Below are positions 25,191 to 34,109 of a stretch of DNA of 64,000 nt, in pieces (position 1 is the stretch's first letter; each line of letters starts with the position of its first letter). The position numbers were made by a program, and so were the translations under genes. The notes beneath the pieces were generated by a model that ran no database searches, was not told where the DNA came from, and saw only the letters and a program-made list of their open reading frames with translations. Source of the DNA: CAVTQZ01 sp963737015 (GTDB lineage: Bacteria; Actinomycetota; Acidimicrobiia; Acidimicrobiales; UBA8190); assembly GCA_963737015.1 (NCBI GenBank), contig CAVTQZ010000001.1, positions 1,054,001-1,118,000 of the forward strand. Reading direction: 5' to 3'.

Positions 25191-25880
25191 TCAGAGAGCT
25201 TTGGAGTCCTGCGCCGCAGTGGCGGCCGTGGCTGCGGCAGCACCTGCGCCCGCACCCGCACCGGCGCGACGCGTCTCACCGCACACCGCGACGAAGTTCG
25301 CCAACAAGGTGAGGCCCGCGCGACCGGATTTCTCGGGGTGGAACTGGACACCGAAGAGCGAAGCCTTCTCGGAGGCGGCGACAACAGACCCGCCGTAATC
25401 GCAGGTGGCCACCACGTCGTCACCGGCCTCGGGGGCATAAGAGTGGACGAAGTAGAACCAGGGCCGCGCGCCGAGCGAGTCGAGGAGCATCGAGTTCTTC
25501 CGAGGGACCCTTTCCACCCGGTTCCACTGCATCTGCGGCGACTTGACCTGAGGAGCAAGCGCGCGGACGGCGCCACTCAGGATGCCGAGGCCCTCCGTCT
25601 CCGGCGACTCTTCGGATCCCTCGAAGAGGAGCTGGTACCCGATGCAGATCGCGAGGAACGGCACGCTCTTCGACACGGCATCGAGGGCGGCCTCCGACAG
25701 CCCGCTGTTGCGAAGTGCTCTCATGCAGGCACCGAACGCTCCGACCCCCGGCAGGACGACTCCCGAAGCCTTCTGTACCTCTTCGGGATCTGAAACGAGT
25801 CGCGCATCGGCGCCCACATGTTGGAGAGCCTTCTCGGCCGAGCGCAGGTTTCCGATGCCGTAGTCGAGTACGGCGATCAA
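25191..25880 (-). CDS. hisH: Imidazole glycerol phosphate synthase subunit HisH
   Basis: HisH is the glutaminase that feeds ammonia to HisF. The 229-residue protein has VLDYGIGNLRSAEKAL, PGVGAFGACM, the nucleophile C79 in FLAICIGYQLLFEGSEE and FGVQFHPEKSGRAG for the His/Glu of the triad. After about residue 205 it has an unusual Ala/Gly tail (AGAGAGAAAATAATAAQ), probably disordered and not part of the enzyme. It starts overlapping the hisB stop by 4 bases. Confidence 0.94.
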   Translation of the reverse strand: MIAVLDYGIGNLRSAEKALQHVGADARLVSDPEEVQKASGVVLPGVGAFGACMRALRNSGLSEAALDAVSKSVPFLAICIGYQLLFEGSEESPETEGLGILSGAVRALAPQVKSPQMQWNRVERVPRKNSMLLDSLGARPWFYFVHSYAPEAGDDVVATCDYGGSVVAASEKASLFGVQFHPEKSGRAGLTLLANFVAVCGETRRAGAGAGAGAAAATAATAAQDSKAL

Positions 25881-26509
25881 GCGAGCATCCCTTTCGTCGA
25901 TGGAACGTCTCTGCCCTCGATCCTTACCGCGTCGCGGATGCAGCGAGCGACGGCCTTGAAAGAGGCTTCGAGGATGTGGTGTGTGTTCTTCCCGGTGATC
26001 ATTCGGATGTGGAGCGTGACGCGCGCGGCTGTCGCGAAGGCGCGCCAGAATTCCTCGGCGAGTTGAGGATCGAACGGAGGAGAACCCAAAGGCGCCGTGT
26101 CCGCATCCAGCTCGACGGCGTAGGCGAGGTACGGGCGCGCAGACAGGTCCAGAGCGGCCTCCACGAGAGCCTCGTCAAGAGGGAGGGAGATGGAGGAAAA
26201 ACGCCGGATCCCTGTCTTGTCGCCGAGAGCCTCGTCGAACGCTTCGCCGATCGTGATCCCCACGTCCTCGACGGTGTGATGCGCGTCCACCTCGAGGTCC
26301 CCAGTTGCGTTGACAGTCAGGTCCATGCCTGAGTGTCTCCCGAGTTGGGAGACCATGTGATCGAAGAAGGGAAGCCCCGTCTCGACTTGCACCTCTCCGT
26401 GACCGTCGAGCGCCACGTCCACGGTGACAGACGTCTCCTTGGTGCCACGCGAGCGAGAGGCGCTTCGTGCTTCCCTCCTCAGGTAGCCGGCTTTCTCGGA
26501 TTCGCTCAT
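25877..26509 (-). CDS. hisB: Imidazoleglycerol-phosphate dehydratase
   Basis: HisB removes water from IGP. The 210-residue protein (ATG 26509, MSESEKAGYLRREARSASRS) contains the metal-binding motifs FFDHMVSQLGRHSG, DLEVDAHHTVEDVGI and GKNTHHILEASFKA, typical of the monofunctional enzyme. The ATG overlaps the hisC stop (ATGA), and hisH overlaps its end, so the genes are likely coupled. A longer frame upstream lies within hisC and is a shadow. Confidence 0.95.
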   Translation of the reverse strand: MSESEKAGYLRREARSASRSRGTKETSVTVDVALDGHGEVQVETGLPFFDHMVSQLGRHSGMDLTVNATGDLEVDAHHTVEDVGITIGEAFDEALGDKTGIRRFSSISLPLDEALVEAALDLSARPYLAYAVELDADTAPLGSPPFDPQLAEEFWRAFATAARVTLHIRMITGKNTHHILEASFKAVARCIRDAVRIEGRDVPSTKGMLA

Positions 26510-27597
26510 GCGGCATCGTCCAGAGCCGAGCGAAGCGCAGCGAGAAAACGATCGTTCTCTGCGGGTTCTCCGAGTGTCACCCTGAGGCATCCCGAGAGCC
26601 CCGGCCAGTCCGAGCAGTCACGCACGAGGACCGAAGCATCGAGCATGTCGTGCCACACGTCCTTGGCGGCGCGTGCGCGCGGCCTGAACAAGATGAAGTT
26701 GGCGTCGGAAGGCCAGACGTCCAAGGCGAGCTCGCTCAGCGCAGCGGCGACCCGCCCTCGCTCCTCGTTTATCAGGGCGACCCGTTGTTCCATCTCGGGA
26801 ACGTGGCCCAGGGCGAGACGGCCCGCGAGTTGGGTGATGGCGTCGAGGTGGTACGGCAGGCAGGCACTCTGGCACGCATCGACCACCTCGGGATCGGCGA
26901 CCAGATAGCCGAGACGGCATGCTGCCATCGACCACGTCTTGGAGAACGTCCTCACGACGACCAGTCGCTCCGCTCCGGGGACGTGGGCGTCCCTCATGTC
27001 CAGCGCGCTCGTCGGCGCGAACTGTCCGTACGCTTCGTCCACCACCACGAGGCCGGGCGCCAACCCGAGGATGGTCTCGACGACTTCGGTCGGCTCGCTT
27101 CGACCGGTGGGGTTGTTGGGAGAGCAGAGGAAGGTCACGACCGGGTCCACCCTTCCGATGAGTTTTCTCGCCCGGTCGGTGTCGATGCTGAAGTCGTCGG
27201 TGCGCCAGTCGCTCGCCACGTCGGTGCCGGTGAGCCCACAGATGTGACGGTGAAGCGCGTAGGTCGGCTCGAACAAGGCGGCTGCGCGTCCCGGTCCCCC
27301 GTACGCCAACAGGAGGCATTGGAGCACCTCGTTCGAGCCGTTCGCACAGAACACGCATTCGGGATCTACACCGTGGAGCTTTCCGAGCTCAGCTCTGAGG
27401 GCGCGCGCCTCACGGTCGGGATAGCGATTGAACTCGACCTTCCCCAACTCGGCTCTCAGCTCGTCCAGCCATTCCTTCGGCGGAGGAAGAGGAGACTCGT
27501 TGGTGTTCAGCTTCACCTCGACGTCTACCTGCGGCGAGTGATAGCCGGACAGCGTCTGAAGATCGGGCCGCAGCGGAACCTGGCGCGCCGGGGTCAC
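26506..27597 (-). CDS. hisC: Histidinol-phosphate aminotransferase
   Basis: HisC transfers an amino group to imidazoleacetol phosphate using PLP. The 363-residue fold-type I enzyme shows KLNTNESPLPPP, the NGSNEVL loop, SPNNPTG, VVVDEAYGQF and the PLP lysine K220 in RTFSKTWSMAACRLGY. The start is GTG 27597, in a GTGA overlap with the hisD stop. The frame stays open far upstream inside hisD, but without coding character. Confidence 0.95.
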   Translation of the reverse strand: MTPARQVPLRPDLQTLSGYHSPQVDVEVKLNTNESPLPPPKEWLDELRAELGKVEFNRYPDREARALRAELGKLHGVDPECVFCANGSNEVLQCLLLAYGGPGRAAALFEPTYALHRHICGLTGTDVASDWRTDDFSIDTDRARKLIGRVDPVVTFLCSPNNPTGRSEPTEVVETILGLAPGLVVVDEAYGQFAPTSALDMRDAHVPGAERLVVVRTFSKTWSMAACRLGYLVADPEVVDACQSACLPYHLDAITQLAGRLALGHVPEMEQRVALINEERGRVAAALSELALDVWPSDANFILFRPRARAAKDVWHDMLDASVLVRDCSDWPGLSGCLRVTLGEPAENDRFLAALRSALDDAA

Positions 27598-28904
27598 GGG
27601 TTTCCACCATCTGCACCGCGATCGACTCGCAGTTGCACCGAGAGGCCGTGCGCCTCGAGACCCTCTGCCCTCGCGATCGCAGCTATGTGCGGGGCGAGGC
27701 GAGCGAGGGCTTCGTTTCCGACTGAGACCGCGTGGATGTGGGTGCGGAAGTCGTCCACCCGTAACGCCGATGCGAAACGGGCGCTGCGGGCTGTAGGAAG
27801 GACATGGTTCGGGCCGGCCAAGTAATCGCCCACGCTTGCAGGAGAGTACGGGCCGCAGAACACGGCCCCCGCGCTTCGGACCAGTGGCAGAAGCGCCTCG
27901 GCCTTTTCGACGAGGAGCTCCAGGTGCTCGGGCGCCACGGAGTTCGACACCGCCACTGCCTCGGCGGGACCGTCCACCAGCACTACCGACCCACCCGTAC
28001 CGAGGGTGGCCTCGAGCTCTCGGCGGCGCGGCGAGGCGGCAACGAGGCGGTCGATCTCCGCCATGACGCTTCTTGCGACCTCCTCCGACCAGGTGACCAA
28101 CCACGCGAGGCCGTGCGGACCGTGCTCCGCCTGAACCACGACATCGACGGCCGCCCACTGCGGCGGGGTCTCCACCCCGGCGACCACCACCACCTCTGAC
28201 GGCCCCGCGAAAGCGGAGGGAACGCCGACGAAGCCGGACACCTGGCGTTTGGCCTCTGCGACGTAGCGGTTACCCGGTCCTGCGATCACGTCCACGGGTC
28301 TCACCGTCTCGGTGCCGTAGGCCATGGCCGCGACCGCCTGGGCGCCGCCGATCCTGTAGACCTCGTCGATCCCGGCGATCGCCGCGGCGGCCAGGGTCTC
28401 GGCCGCGACCTCGCCGTCCGGACCGGGCGGAACGCAGAGCGCGACTTCGTCCACCCCGGCGACGCGAGCGGGAGCCGCACACATGAGGACGGTGGAGGGA
28501 TAGCGGGCCAGTCCCCCGGGCGCGTACAGCCCTGCCCGTTGGACCGGTCGCAAGAGCTCACGCACCTCTACCCCGTCCAGCTCGAAGTCCCTGCGCGGCT
28601 CGGGCTCCTGCTCGTGGTAGGCGAAGATGCGCCGGTAGGCGAGCTCGAGGGCCTCGCGCAGTTCGGAGTCGATCGAGTCGAGCGCATCACGGACCTGTGT
28701 CTGCGGGACCCGCAGGTCTTCGAGCGCGACCCCGTCGAAGCGATGGGTGAGCCGTCGTACGGCGGCATCGCCACCTGAACGCACCTCGGCGAGAATGGTG
28801 TGCACCTCGTCAGTCGGAAAGTTCTGCTCCGGCGCAGGGCGCGCAAGCTTTGCGCCGATCTCGGCAGCGGGCACCCCACGTAGGTCGAGCCAGGTCAACG
28901 ACAC
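27594..28904 (-). CDS. hisD: Histidinol dehydrogenase
   Basis: HisD oxidises histidinol to histidine with NAD and zinc. The protein has about 436 residues with GLYAPGGLARYPSTVLM, IAGPGNRYVAEAKRQV, VPSAFAGPSEVVVVA, AEHGPHGLAWLVT (zinc/base region), VAPEHLELLVE and AGPNHVLPTARSARF. The GTG at 28904 (VSLTWLDLRGV) is preferred; an ATG at 28949 is possible but lengthens the protein into poorly conserved sequence. First gene of the his cluster, divergent from a small plus-strand gene 54 bases away. Confidence 0.95.
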   Translation of the reverse strand: MSLTWLDLRGVPAAEIGAKLARPAPEQNFPTDEVHTILAEVRSGGDAAVRRLTHRFDGVALEDLRVPQTQVRDALDSIDSELREALELAYRRIFAYHEQEPEPRRDFELDGVEVRELLRPVQRAGLYAPGGLARYPSTVLMCAAPARVAGVDEVALCVPPGPDGEVAAETLAAAAIAGIDEVYRIGGAQAVAAMAYGTETVRPVDVIAGPGNRYVAEAKRQVSGFVGVPSAFAGPSEVVVVAGVETPPQWAAVDVVVQAEHGPHGLAWLVTWSEEVARSVMAEIDRLVAASPRRRELEATLGTGGSVVLVDGPAEAVAVSNSVAPEHLELLVEKAEALLPLVRSAGAVFCGPYSPASVGDYLAGPNHVLPTARSARFASALRVDDFRTHIHAVSVGNEALARLAPHIAAIARAEGLEAHGLSVQLRVDRGADGGNP

Positions 28905-28958
28905 GAGCCATCGATGGTACCCGTGGCCACCTCGCTTTCCGTGCGCCATGATCGGACA

Positions 28959-29159
28959 ATGACCGCCCCCCTGGCAGAGCTTTCGTCCGTGTCCACAGCG
29001 CTCGACGAGCTGACGCGGCGCCTCGGGGCAATGGCCGAGACCGCCCAGGCACAGAAGGACGAGGAGACCGCTACCGAGCTTTTCGCCGTGGAGCGCGCCC
29101 TGCGGGGGGCACACCGCCGACTGCAGAAAATGACGGCGTCCAGGGGGCGGAGCCGCTGA
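28959..29159 (+). CDS. Small coiled-coil protein of unknown function
   Basis: This is a 66-residue protein from ATG 28959 (MTAPLAELSSVSTALDELTR). It is almost all helix with regular hydrophobic spacing, ending in a basic tail (LRGAHRRLQKMTASRGRSR). No motif is recognised. It diverges from hisD and is followed 44 bases on by a strong hairpin, so it is probably a separate monocistronic unit. The start could be the in-frame GTG at 28914, but the internal ATG begins the regular helix. It resembles other short actinobacterial helical proteins of unknown role. Confidence 0.5.
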   Translation: MTAPLAELSSVSTALDELTRRLGAMAETAQAQKDEETATELFAVERALRGAHRRLQKMTASRGRSR

Positions 29160-29202
29160 GACCCCACCGGCTTTCGTGCCACGAAAAGGGAGGCCGGACG
29201 CG

Positions 29203-29229
29203 ACGACGGCGCCCATAGGGCGCCGTCGT
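29203..29229 (+). terminator. Strong hairpin after the small coiled-coil gene
   Basis: ACGACGGCGCCC-ATA-GGGCGCCGTCGT is a perfect 12-bp stem with a 3-base loop, the strongest simple hairpin noticed in the window. It lies 44 bases after the plus-strand gene and about 150 bases past the end of nth (read on minus), so it may serve one or both. There is no T-run, as is common for actinobacterial terminators. Confidence 0.6.
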
Positions 29230-29381
29230 GCGAGCGGGCCAGGCGGCGGATCCCGACCTCGCCCTCACGGAACCAGGTGGCGGGAACCGGTTCCGGATGT
29301 GCCTCTAGAACATCACGCGTAGCGCTGATGTTCCAATCACCCTAGGAAAACTTCTTCTCAACGGCGGCGACGGCGCGGCAT

Positions 29382-30158
29382 CTATCGAGCTGAGGAGGGT
29401 TTTCGCGCCATGCCCGACCCGTCTCGCGTGCCAGGTGGACCGGCGGCCGAGGCGACCGGCACCTTCGGTTTGGGTGTCGTCGGGGTCTTGTGCGCCCCGG
29501 GGCGGATGGGTAGCTGCGCCGAGGGGCAGATGTCGGCAAGCAGACACTCGGTACAGCGCGGGTTTCGGGCGATGCACACCCGTCGACCGTGGAGGATGAG
29601 CCTGACGCTGAGCGTGCCCCATTCCGACGGCGGCAGAAGCGCCGTCACCTCGCCCTCCACCTTGTCGGGGTCGGTCTGTTCGCTGAGCCCGAGCCGACGG
29701 ACCAAGCGGCCCACGTGGGTGTCGACCGGAAAGCCGGGAAGGTCGAAGTCGACGCTGCGGATGACGTTGGCGGTCTTGCGCCCCACTCCTGGAAGGCTCG
29801 TCAGGTCCTCCATGCTCGTGGGGACCCGACCATCGAATCTCTCAGTGATCTCGGTCGCCATGCCGACGAGACTGCGCGCCTTCGCCCTGAAGAAACCGGT
29901 GGAGTAGATCAGCTCCTCGACCTTCTCCAGTGGCGCGGCCGCGAGCTTCTGTGGTGTGCCGAAGGGCCTGAAGAGTTTGGGCGTGACGATGTTCACGCGT
30001 TCGTCGGTCGACTGAGCCGAGAGGATCGTCGCCATGAGCAGCTGGAAGGGGGTCTCGTGCTGGAGCGCGCACAACTCCTTGGCGGTCCCGGGATACTCGG
30101 CCGCCAGCCTTGCCGCGACCTCGCGCGCGCGCCCGGCGATGCTTCGAGGCTTCGCCAT
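29382..30158 (-). CDS. nth: Endonuclease III
   Basis: Endonuclease III removes oxidised pyrimidines and cuts the abasic strand in base-excision repair. The 258-residue protein has the helix-hairpin-helix LPGVGRKTANV with catalytic K128, D146 in PVDTHVGR and the Fe-S loop C195-X6-C202-X2-C205-X5-C211. After residue 215 a Pro/Lys-rich tail of about 43 residues exceeds the usual length (about 211-215). It ends 4 bases from mshD on the same strand side. Confidence 0.95.
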   Translation of the reverse strand: MAKPRSIAGRAREVAARLAAEYPGTAKELCALQHETPFQLLMATILSAQSTDERVNIVTPKLFRPFGTPQKLAAAPLEKVEELIYSTGFFRAKARSLVGMATEITERFDGRVPTSMEDLTSLPGVGRKTANVIRSVDFDLPGFPVDTHVGRLVRRLGLSEQTDPDKVEGEVTALLPPSEWGTLSVRLILHGRRVCIARNPRCTECLLADICPSAQLPIRPGAHKTPTTPKPKVPVASAAGPPGTRDGSGMARKPSSAR

Positions 30159-30162
30159 CGAT

Positions 30163-31071
30163 CTACGCGCGCTTGACGTCGCCGGTGTAAGCGCGGTCCA
30201 CGTGATCGATCTCGAACCCGAGGGACTGGTAGAGCTTCACCGCAGGCTCGTTGTCGGCGTCGACGTAGAGCATCGCCATCTCGAGCCCGATCTTGCCGAG
30301 GTGGTCGAGACCCACGAGCACGAGTGACTTCCCGAGCCCTTCGCCTTTGAAGTCGGGATCGACCGAGATGACGTAGATCTCTCCCATGGGCGGCTCGGTC
30401 TCGCGGTGCACCTTGGTCCAGCAGGAGGCGACGAGCTTTCCGTCGCGCTCGTACAGCAAGAAGCCCTCGGGGTCGAACCAGGGCTCGGCCTCGCGTTCGA
30501 GGATCGTGTCGAGAGTCCATCCACCTTGTTCTGGATGGGACGCGAAGGCGCGGTTGTTCACCTCCAACCAGGCTTGCTCGTCCTCGCCCGGCCTGAACGG
30601 CCTGACATTCACCCTCGGATGGTCGTCCTCGATGGGCAGAGGTCTGCGCATCTGGTACAGCTCGCGTCCGCGGGAGAGGCCACCACCTTGGGCCATGGCA
30701 TCGGTCTCGGCCGTCGGCTTCGCCACCCAGAGATGTACGTGCCCGCCTCCGAGCCGGCGCACTTCGTCCAGGGCTGCATTGAGCAGGTCCGAACCGACGT
30801 GTTGCTCGGGACCGCGATGGTCCGGGCGGATGACGACCTCGACAGCCCAGGTGTCGTGTCCGCGGCTGAGCTGCGCGTAACCAACCAATGGTCCCCCCGG
30901 CGTCTCACGCGCGACGAGTCCCGAGAAACCCTTGCGGCCGCCGTGGACGAGGTCGAGCCACTTGTGCTCGCCGAGTGGAGCATGGTGGTCGGCGGCCTGG
31001 GCGAGCTGGAGAAGCTGAGAGACCTCGGCGATGTCGTGCTCGCCCATGCGTCTCTTTATCTCGACGTGCAC
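30163..31071 (-). CDS. mshD: Mycothiol synthase (two GNAT domains)
   Basis: MshD acetylates Cys-GlcN-Ins in the last step of mycothiol synthesis, the main low-molecular thiol of actinobacteria. The protein has about 302 residues. The N-terminal GNAT domain is degenerate in the cofactor loop, while the C-terminal domain has FKGEGLGKSLVLVGLDHL (the Q/RxxGxG acetyl-CoA loop), followed by LYVDADNEPAVKLYQSLGF, the MshD/RimI-type end. TKVHRETEPPMGEIYVISVD is also typical. The start GTG 31071 (VHVEIKRRMG) is chosen because it keeps the first beta strand; ATG 31047 is the alternative. It supports actinobacterial origin. It lies 20 bases downstream of the VIT gene. Confidence 0.88.
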   Translation of the reverse strand: MHVEIKRRMGEHDIAEVSQLLQLAQAADHHAPLGEHKWLDLVHGGRKGFSGLVARETPGGPLVGYAQLSRGHDTWAVEVVIRPDHRGPEQHVGSDLLNAALDEVRRLGGGHVHLWVAKPTAETDAMAQGGGLSRGRELYQMRRPLPIEDDHPRVNVRPFRPGEDEQAWLEVNNRAFASHPEQGGWTLDTILEREAEPWFDPEGFLLYERDGKLVASCWTKVHRETEPPMGEIYVISVDPDFKGEGLGKSLVLVGLDHLGKIGLEMAMLYVDADNEPAVKLYQSLGFEIDHVDRAYTGDVKRA

Positions 31072-31091
31072 GTGGTACTCGGGAAGGCGGA

Positions 31092-31795
31092 TCAGTGAAG
31101 GGCGGATACCCCGACGGCATGTCCTATGCCGAAGGTGGCCCCGGCCGCCACGGCCGAAATCAGTAGTTGTCGCAGGGCGCTTCGCCACCAGGATCGGCGA
31201 GTGAAGAACGAAAGGGCCACGCCTACACCGATCGCAGCAGCGGCGCCGATGATCACGGAGGCAAGCGTCGCCCCGGTCCCGCTGGCGATCAACCAGGGAA
31301 GCAAAGGCAGAACGGCACCGAAGGCGAACGCGATGAAAGAGGAGACCGCGGCTTGTATCGGTGAACCGAGTGCCGCCGGGTTGATCCCGAGCTCCTCGCG
31401 CGCGTGCGTCTCGAGAGCGAGCTCAGGTGTGCGCATCATCTCCTTTGCGAGCTGTCGGGCCATATCCGGCTCGATCCCACGGCTCTCGTAGATGTGAACG
31501 AGCTCGCGTCGCTCGCCTTCGGGACGGTTCTCGATCTCGTGGTGCTCCAGCGCAAGCTCACGCTCGAGCAGCTCGGTTTGAGCACGCATCGATACGTATT
31601 CACCGGCCGACATCGAGAACGCGCCGGCGACGAGCCCTGCTACGCCAGCTAGGCGCACGAATCCCCCACCGGGCTGTGCGCCTGCGATGCCGAGGATCAG
31701 CGCGACGTTCGTCACGAGGCCGTCGGAGATCCCGAACACCGCCGCCCGCGCGCCCCGGTGCCGATCTGGCGGTGATGGTGATCACGGGTGTGCAT
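31092..31795 (-). CDS. VIT1/CCC1-family metal transporter, N-terminal frameshift
   Basis: VIT/CCC1 proteins move Fe(II)/Mn(II) across membranes. The main frame, from GTG 31739, gives FGISDGLVTNVALILGIAGA, then AGAFSMSAGEYVSMRAQTEL, a metal-binding helical region (ELALEHHEIENRPEGERREL) and three further membrane segments. This is the standard family order. Homologues begin about 15-20 residues earlier. That piece is present in another frame from ATG 31795 (MHTRDHHHRQIGTGAR) and is separated by an indel in the GCGCGCGG tract near 31745-31755 (two bases too many or one too few). Either the GTG is a real start or the sequence is wrong. Upstream of mshD. Confidence 0.8.
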
Positions 31796-32032
31796 CTCCG
31801 TGGGAAAGCGCGCAGGCGTTCCGACGGATCTGCGTCGCTCACCTTTCCTGCGGTCGGAGGTCACGGTGGCCGTCAAGGCACCGGCCCCCTCGCGTCGCCG
31901 ATCGACAGAGGCTTCGGCTCCTGTCGTTTCCCGATCCGTGGGCCCCACGGTCGTCCAGCCTACCGGGGCAGGTGCTCGGGCCTCCGGGAGGGTGAACGTC
32001 GATACTCCGCTCCGACCTGCCACAATGTCGCG

Positions 32033-32386
32033 ATGCCCGAGGTACGCAAATGGTTCGACAACTCGCAGCCGCAGACGATGCAGGGAGCCGTGATGCTGTG
32101 CTACATCACCGCGGCCTTCGGCCTCCTGTGGATCATCCTGGGCACGTACCCTCTTTACGAGATCGTGCCCCTAACCCTCGGCATTGCCGGATACGGGATA
32201 GCGAACGAGCGGAAATGGGCCTATGGCCTCGCCGTGGTCCTAGCCGGGCTCAACGTCGTTGGTGATCTCGCGATCCTCTTTCTCGGCGCTGTGGGGATCA
32301 TCATCACATTGCTCTTCGCGGTGGTCCTCTTCGCACTTCTCGTCCACCCGCAGAGCCGCGAGTACAAACGCATCTGGTTCAAGTAG
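32033..32386 (+). CDS. Small membrane protein of unknown function
   Basis: The protein has 117 residues with a short polar N-terminus (MPEVRKWFDNSQPQTMQG) and three or four hydrophobic segments: AVMLCYITAAFGLLWIILG, VPLTLGIAGYGIA, YGLAVVLAGLNVVGDLAILF and GIIITLLFAVVLFALLVHP. It ends in a basic tail. No family is recognised with confidence. ATG at 32033; a preceding CACAAT could act as a -10 for a near-leaderless message. It converges with the DapB-like gene. Confidence 0.7.
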   Translation: MPEVRKWFDNSQPQTMQGAVMLCYITAAFGLLWIILGTYPLYEIVPLTLGIAGYGIANERKWAYGLAVVLAGLNVVGDLAILFLGAVGIIITLLFAVVLFALLVHPQSREYKRIWFK

Positions 32387-32405
32387 TTCGTAATTCTCCT
32401 CAAAG

Positions 32406-33488
32406 TCAGCGAATCGTGCCGAGGCCGGGAATCAACGGCAGATCGAGGGGCGTAACCCAGCCCGCCGGCAACCTGTTGACGGCCGGCACGGCATTCAAGG
32501 CCCTCAGGCCGGTGGCGAGGCAACCAGCCGCGGCCGCATCACGGCGGCTCCCGTCCGTGAAGCGGAATGCCGTCTCCTGGGTGATCGAGGGAGAACCGTC
32601 GATCTCGACTCGATATACGTCGTCCTGAAATCCTCTCGGCCAATCGGGCGCGGCGTCTGGCCCGATTCGGTTCACGTGTTCCAGAGAGATGCGGCGCCGG
32701 CCACGGAAGATCCCGTTGATGGTGAAGTGGATTGCGGCCACGGCTCCGGGTTCGATGACACCCTTCGCGGTCTTGAGGGGTTTGTCGGTCACCCACTTGT
32801 CCCAGGTGGTGTCGATGTCGTCGAGCTCTATCCCGGCGGCGTGGGCCATCATCGGAACCGTCGCGCCCCACGACATCACGAGGATGTCCGGATGCTCCAG
32901 TAGGGCCTTGAACTCCGGTGGCTGCCCGATGCCCATCTCCTGCTCGTAATCGCCTTCGTAGTTGATGTAGTCGAGGATCTCGAGCGCCTTCACTGACCTG
33001 ACCTCGCTGCAGAGACCCATCAGCGTCATCGGAAACAGGTCGTTGGCGAATCCAGGGTCTATGCCCGTCGTGAAGCAAGATGCGTCACCCGCGGTGCAAG
33101 CATCCGTAATGGGGTCGACCCAAGACGGTGGGTTCAGCGCCATTGCAGGCCACACCCAGGGCGTCATCGACGTCGAGCAGACATCGATGCCTGCGCGCAA
33201 GAAGGAGGATATGAGCGCGATGTTGTCAGATGCGTTTGCAGCCGTGGGGCCGTAGTGCACGAGCGCGTCGGGCTCGAGCGCGATAAGAGCATCCATGTCG
33301 TCCGTGGCGGTGACGCCGACCGGTCCGATTCCGCAGATCTCGCCTGCGTCACGACCGGACTTGTCCGGGTCGTGGACCCCGACACCTACGAGCTCGAAGA
33401 CGGGATGGCGGACGATCTCCGGTATGACCATGCGCCCGACGAATCCGGTCCCCCATACGACGACCCTCTTCAGTTCGAGCTCGGCCAT
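32406..33488 (-). CDS. DapB-like (dihydrodipicolinate reductase family) oxidoreductase
   Basis: The 360-residue protein has an N-terminal Rossmann fold (RVVVWGTGFVGRMVIPEIV, GxGxxG-like), DALVHYGPTAANASDN in place of the usual DFT motif, and CFTTGIDPGFANDLFPMTLMG at the core of the second domain. Actinobacterial enzymes of this type are usually annotated as dihydrodipicolinate-reductase-like; some relatives act on amino acids (2,4-diaminopentanoate dehydrogenase). It is not a true DapB, given its length of 360 against about 250 and its diverged motifs. Its neighbours (MaoC hydratase, acyl-CoA dehydrogenase) suggest a role in lipid or sterol breakdown, an inference only. Confidence 0.78.
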   Translation of the reverse strand: MAELELKRVVVWGTGFVGRMVIPEIVRHPVFELVGVGVHDPDKSGRDAGEICGIGPVGVTATDDMDALIALEPDALVHYGPTAANASDNIALISSFLRAGIDVCSTSMTPWVWPAMALNPPSWVDPITDACTAGDASCFTTGIDPGFANDLFPMTLMGLCSEVRSVKALEILDYINYEGDYEQEMGIGQPPEFKALLEHPDILVMSWGATVPMMAHAAGIELDDIDTTWDKWVTDKPLKTAKGVIEPGAVAAIHFTINGIFRGRRRISLEHVNRIGPDAAPDWPRGFQDDVYRVEIDGSPSITQETAFRFTDGSRRDAAAAGCLATGLRALNAVPAVNRLPAGWVTPLDLPLIPGLGTIR

Positions 33489-33560
33489 TGTCCCGGCAGC
33501 ATCCTAAGCGGCACCCGAGCGCCCGGGCTGGTGGAGATGCCGCATGGACCCGGTCGATGC

Positions 33561-33566
33561 TTAGAT
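33561..33566 (+). promoter_or_regulatory. -10 element for a leaderless MaoC message
   Basis: TTAGAT sits 6 bases before the ATG at 33573, so transcription would start at or next to the start codon, as is common in actinobacteria. There is no Shine-Dalgarno sequence. Confidence 0.4.
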
Positions 33567-33572
33567 TTGGCC

Positions 33573-34028
33573 ATGGTCACCACCATCAACGGCATAGAGG
33601 AATTCAAGAAGTACGCGGGGAAGGAGCTCGGCTACTCGGACTGGCGGGTGCTCGAGCAGGCGCAGGTCGACCTCTTCGCGGACGCCACGGACGACCATCA
33701 GTGGATCCACGTCGACCCCGAGCGTGCTGCGTCGGGACCTTTCGGCGGCACGATCGCGGATGGTTACCTGACGCTTTCTCTCGTACCGAGCTTCATGCAC
33801 GACATCCTCGACGTGCAGGGCATGAGGCTCGGGGTGAACTACGGCGCCAACCGGGTGAGGTTCCCCACTCCGCTGAAAGTCGGCGCAAAGGCGCGCCTGG
33901 CTGCCAAGGTCGGTTCCATCGAGGACGTCGAAGGAGGCGTCCAGGTCGTGCTCGACGTGAGTGTCGAGGTGGAGGGGCAGGAGAAGCCGGCTTGCGTGGC
34001 GCAGGTCGTCTACCGCTACTACGACTGA
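33573..34028 (+). CDS. MaoC-like (R)-specific enoyl-CoA hydratase/dehydratase
   Basis: This 151-residue hotdog-fold protein has the hydratase motif FADATDDHQWIHVDPERA (Asp/His pair of the active site), FGGTIADGYLTLSL, LGVNYGANRVRFPTPLKVGA and a closing VVYRYYD. It resembles MaoC/NodN hydratases of fatty acid or sterol breakdown, or a dehydratase of (R)-hydroxyacyl-CoA. ATG 33573 is set by a leaderless-type -10. It is divergent from the DapB-like gene and convergent with the acyl-CoA dehydrogenase. Confidence 0.88.
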   Translation: MVTTINGIEEFKKYAGKELGYSDWRVLEQAQVDLFADATDDHQWIHVDPERAASGPFGGTIADGYLTLSLVPSFMHDILDVQGMRLGVNYGANRVRFPTPLKVGAKARLAAKVGSIEDVEGGVQVVLDVSVEVEGQEKPACVAQVVYRYYD

Positions 34029-34109
34029 GCTTCTGCTGACTCGACCGAGAGTCTGCTTCTCCAAAGGCCTGTGAGGGTGGTGCGCCGGTGGGGGCCCTTT
34101 TGGGGTCTT

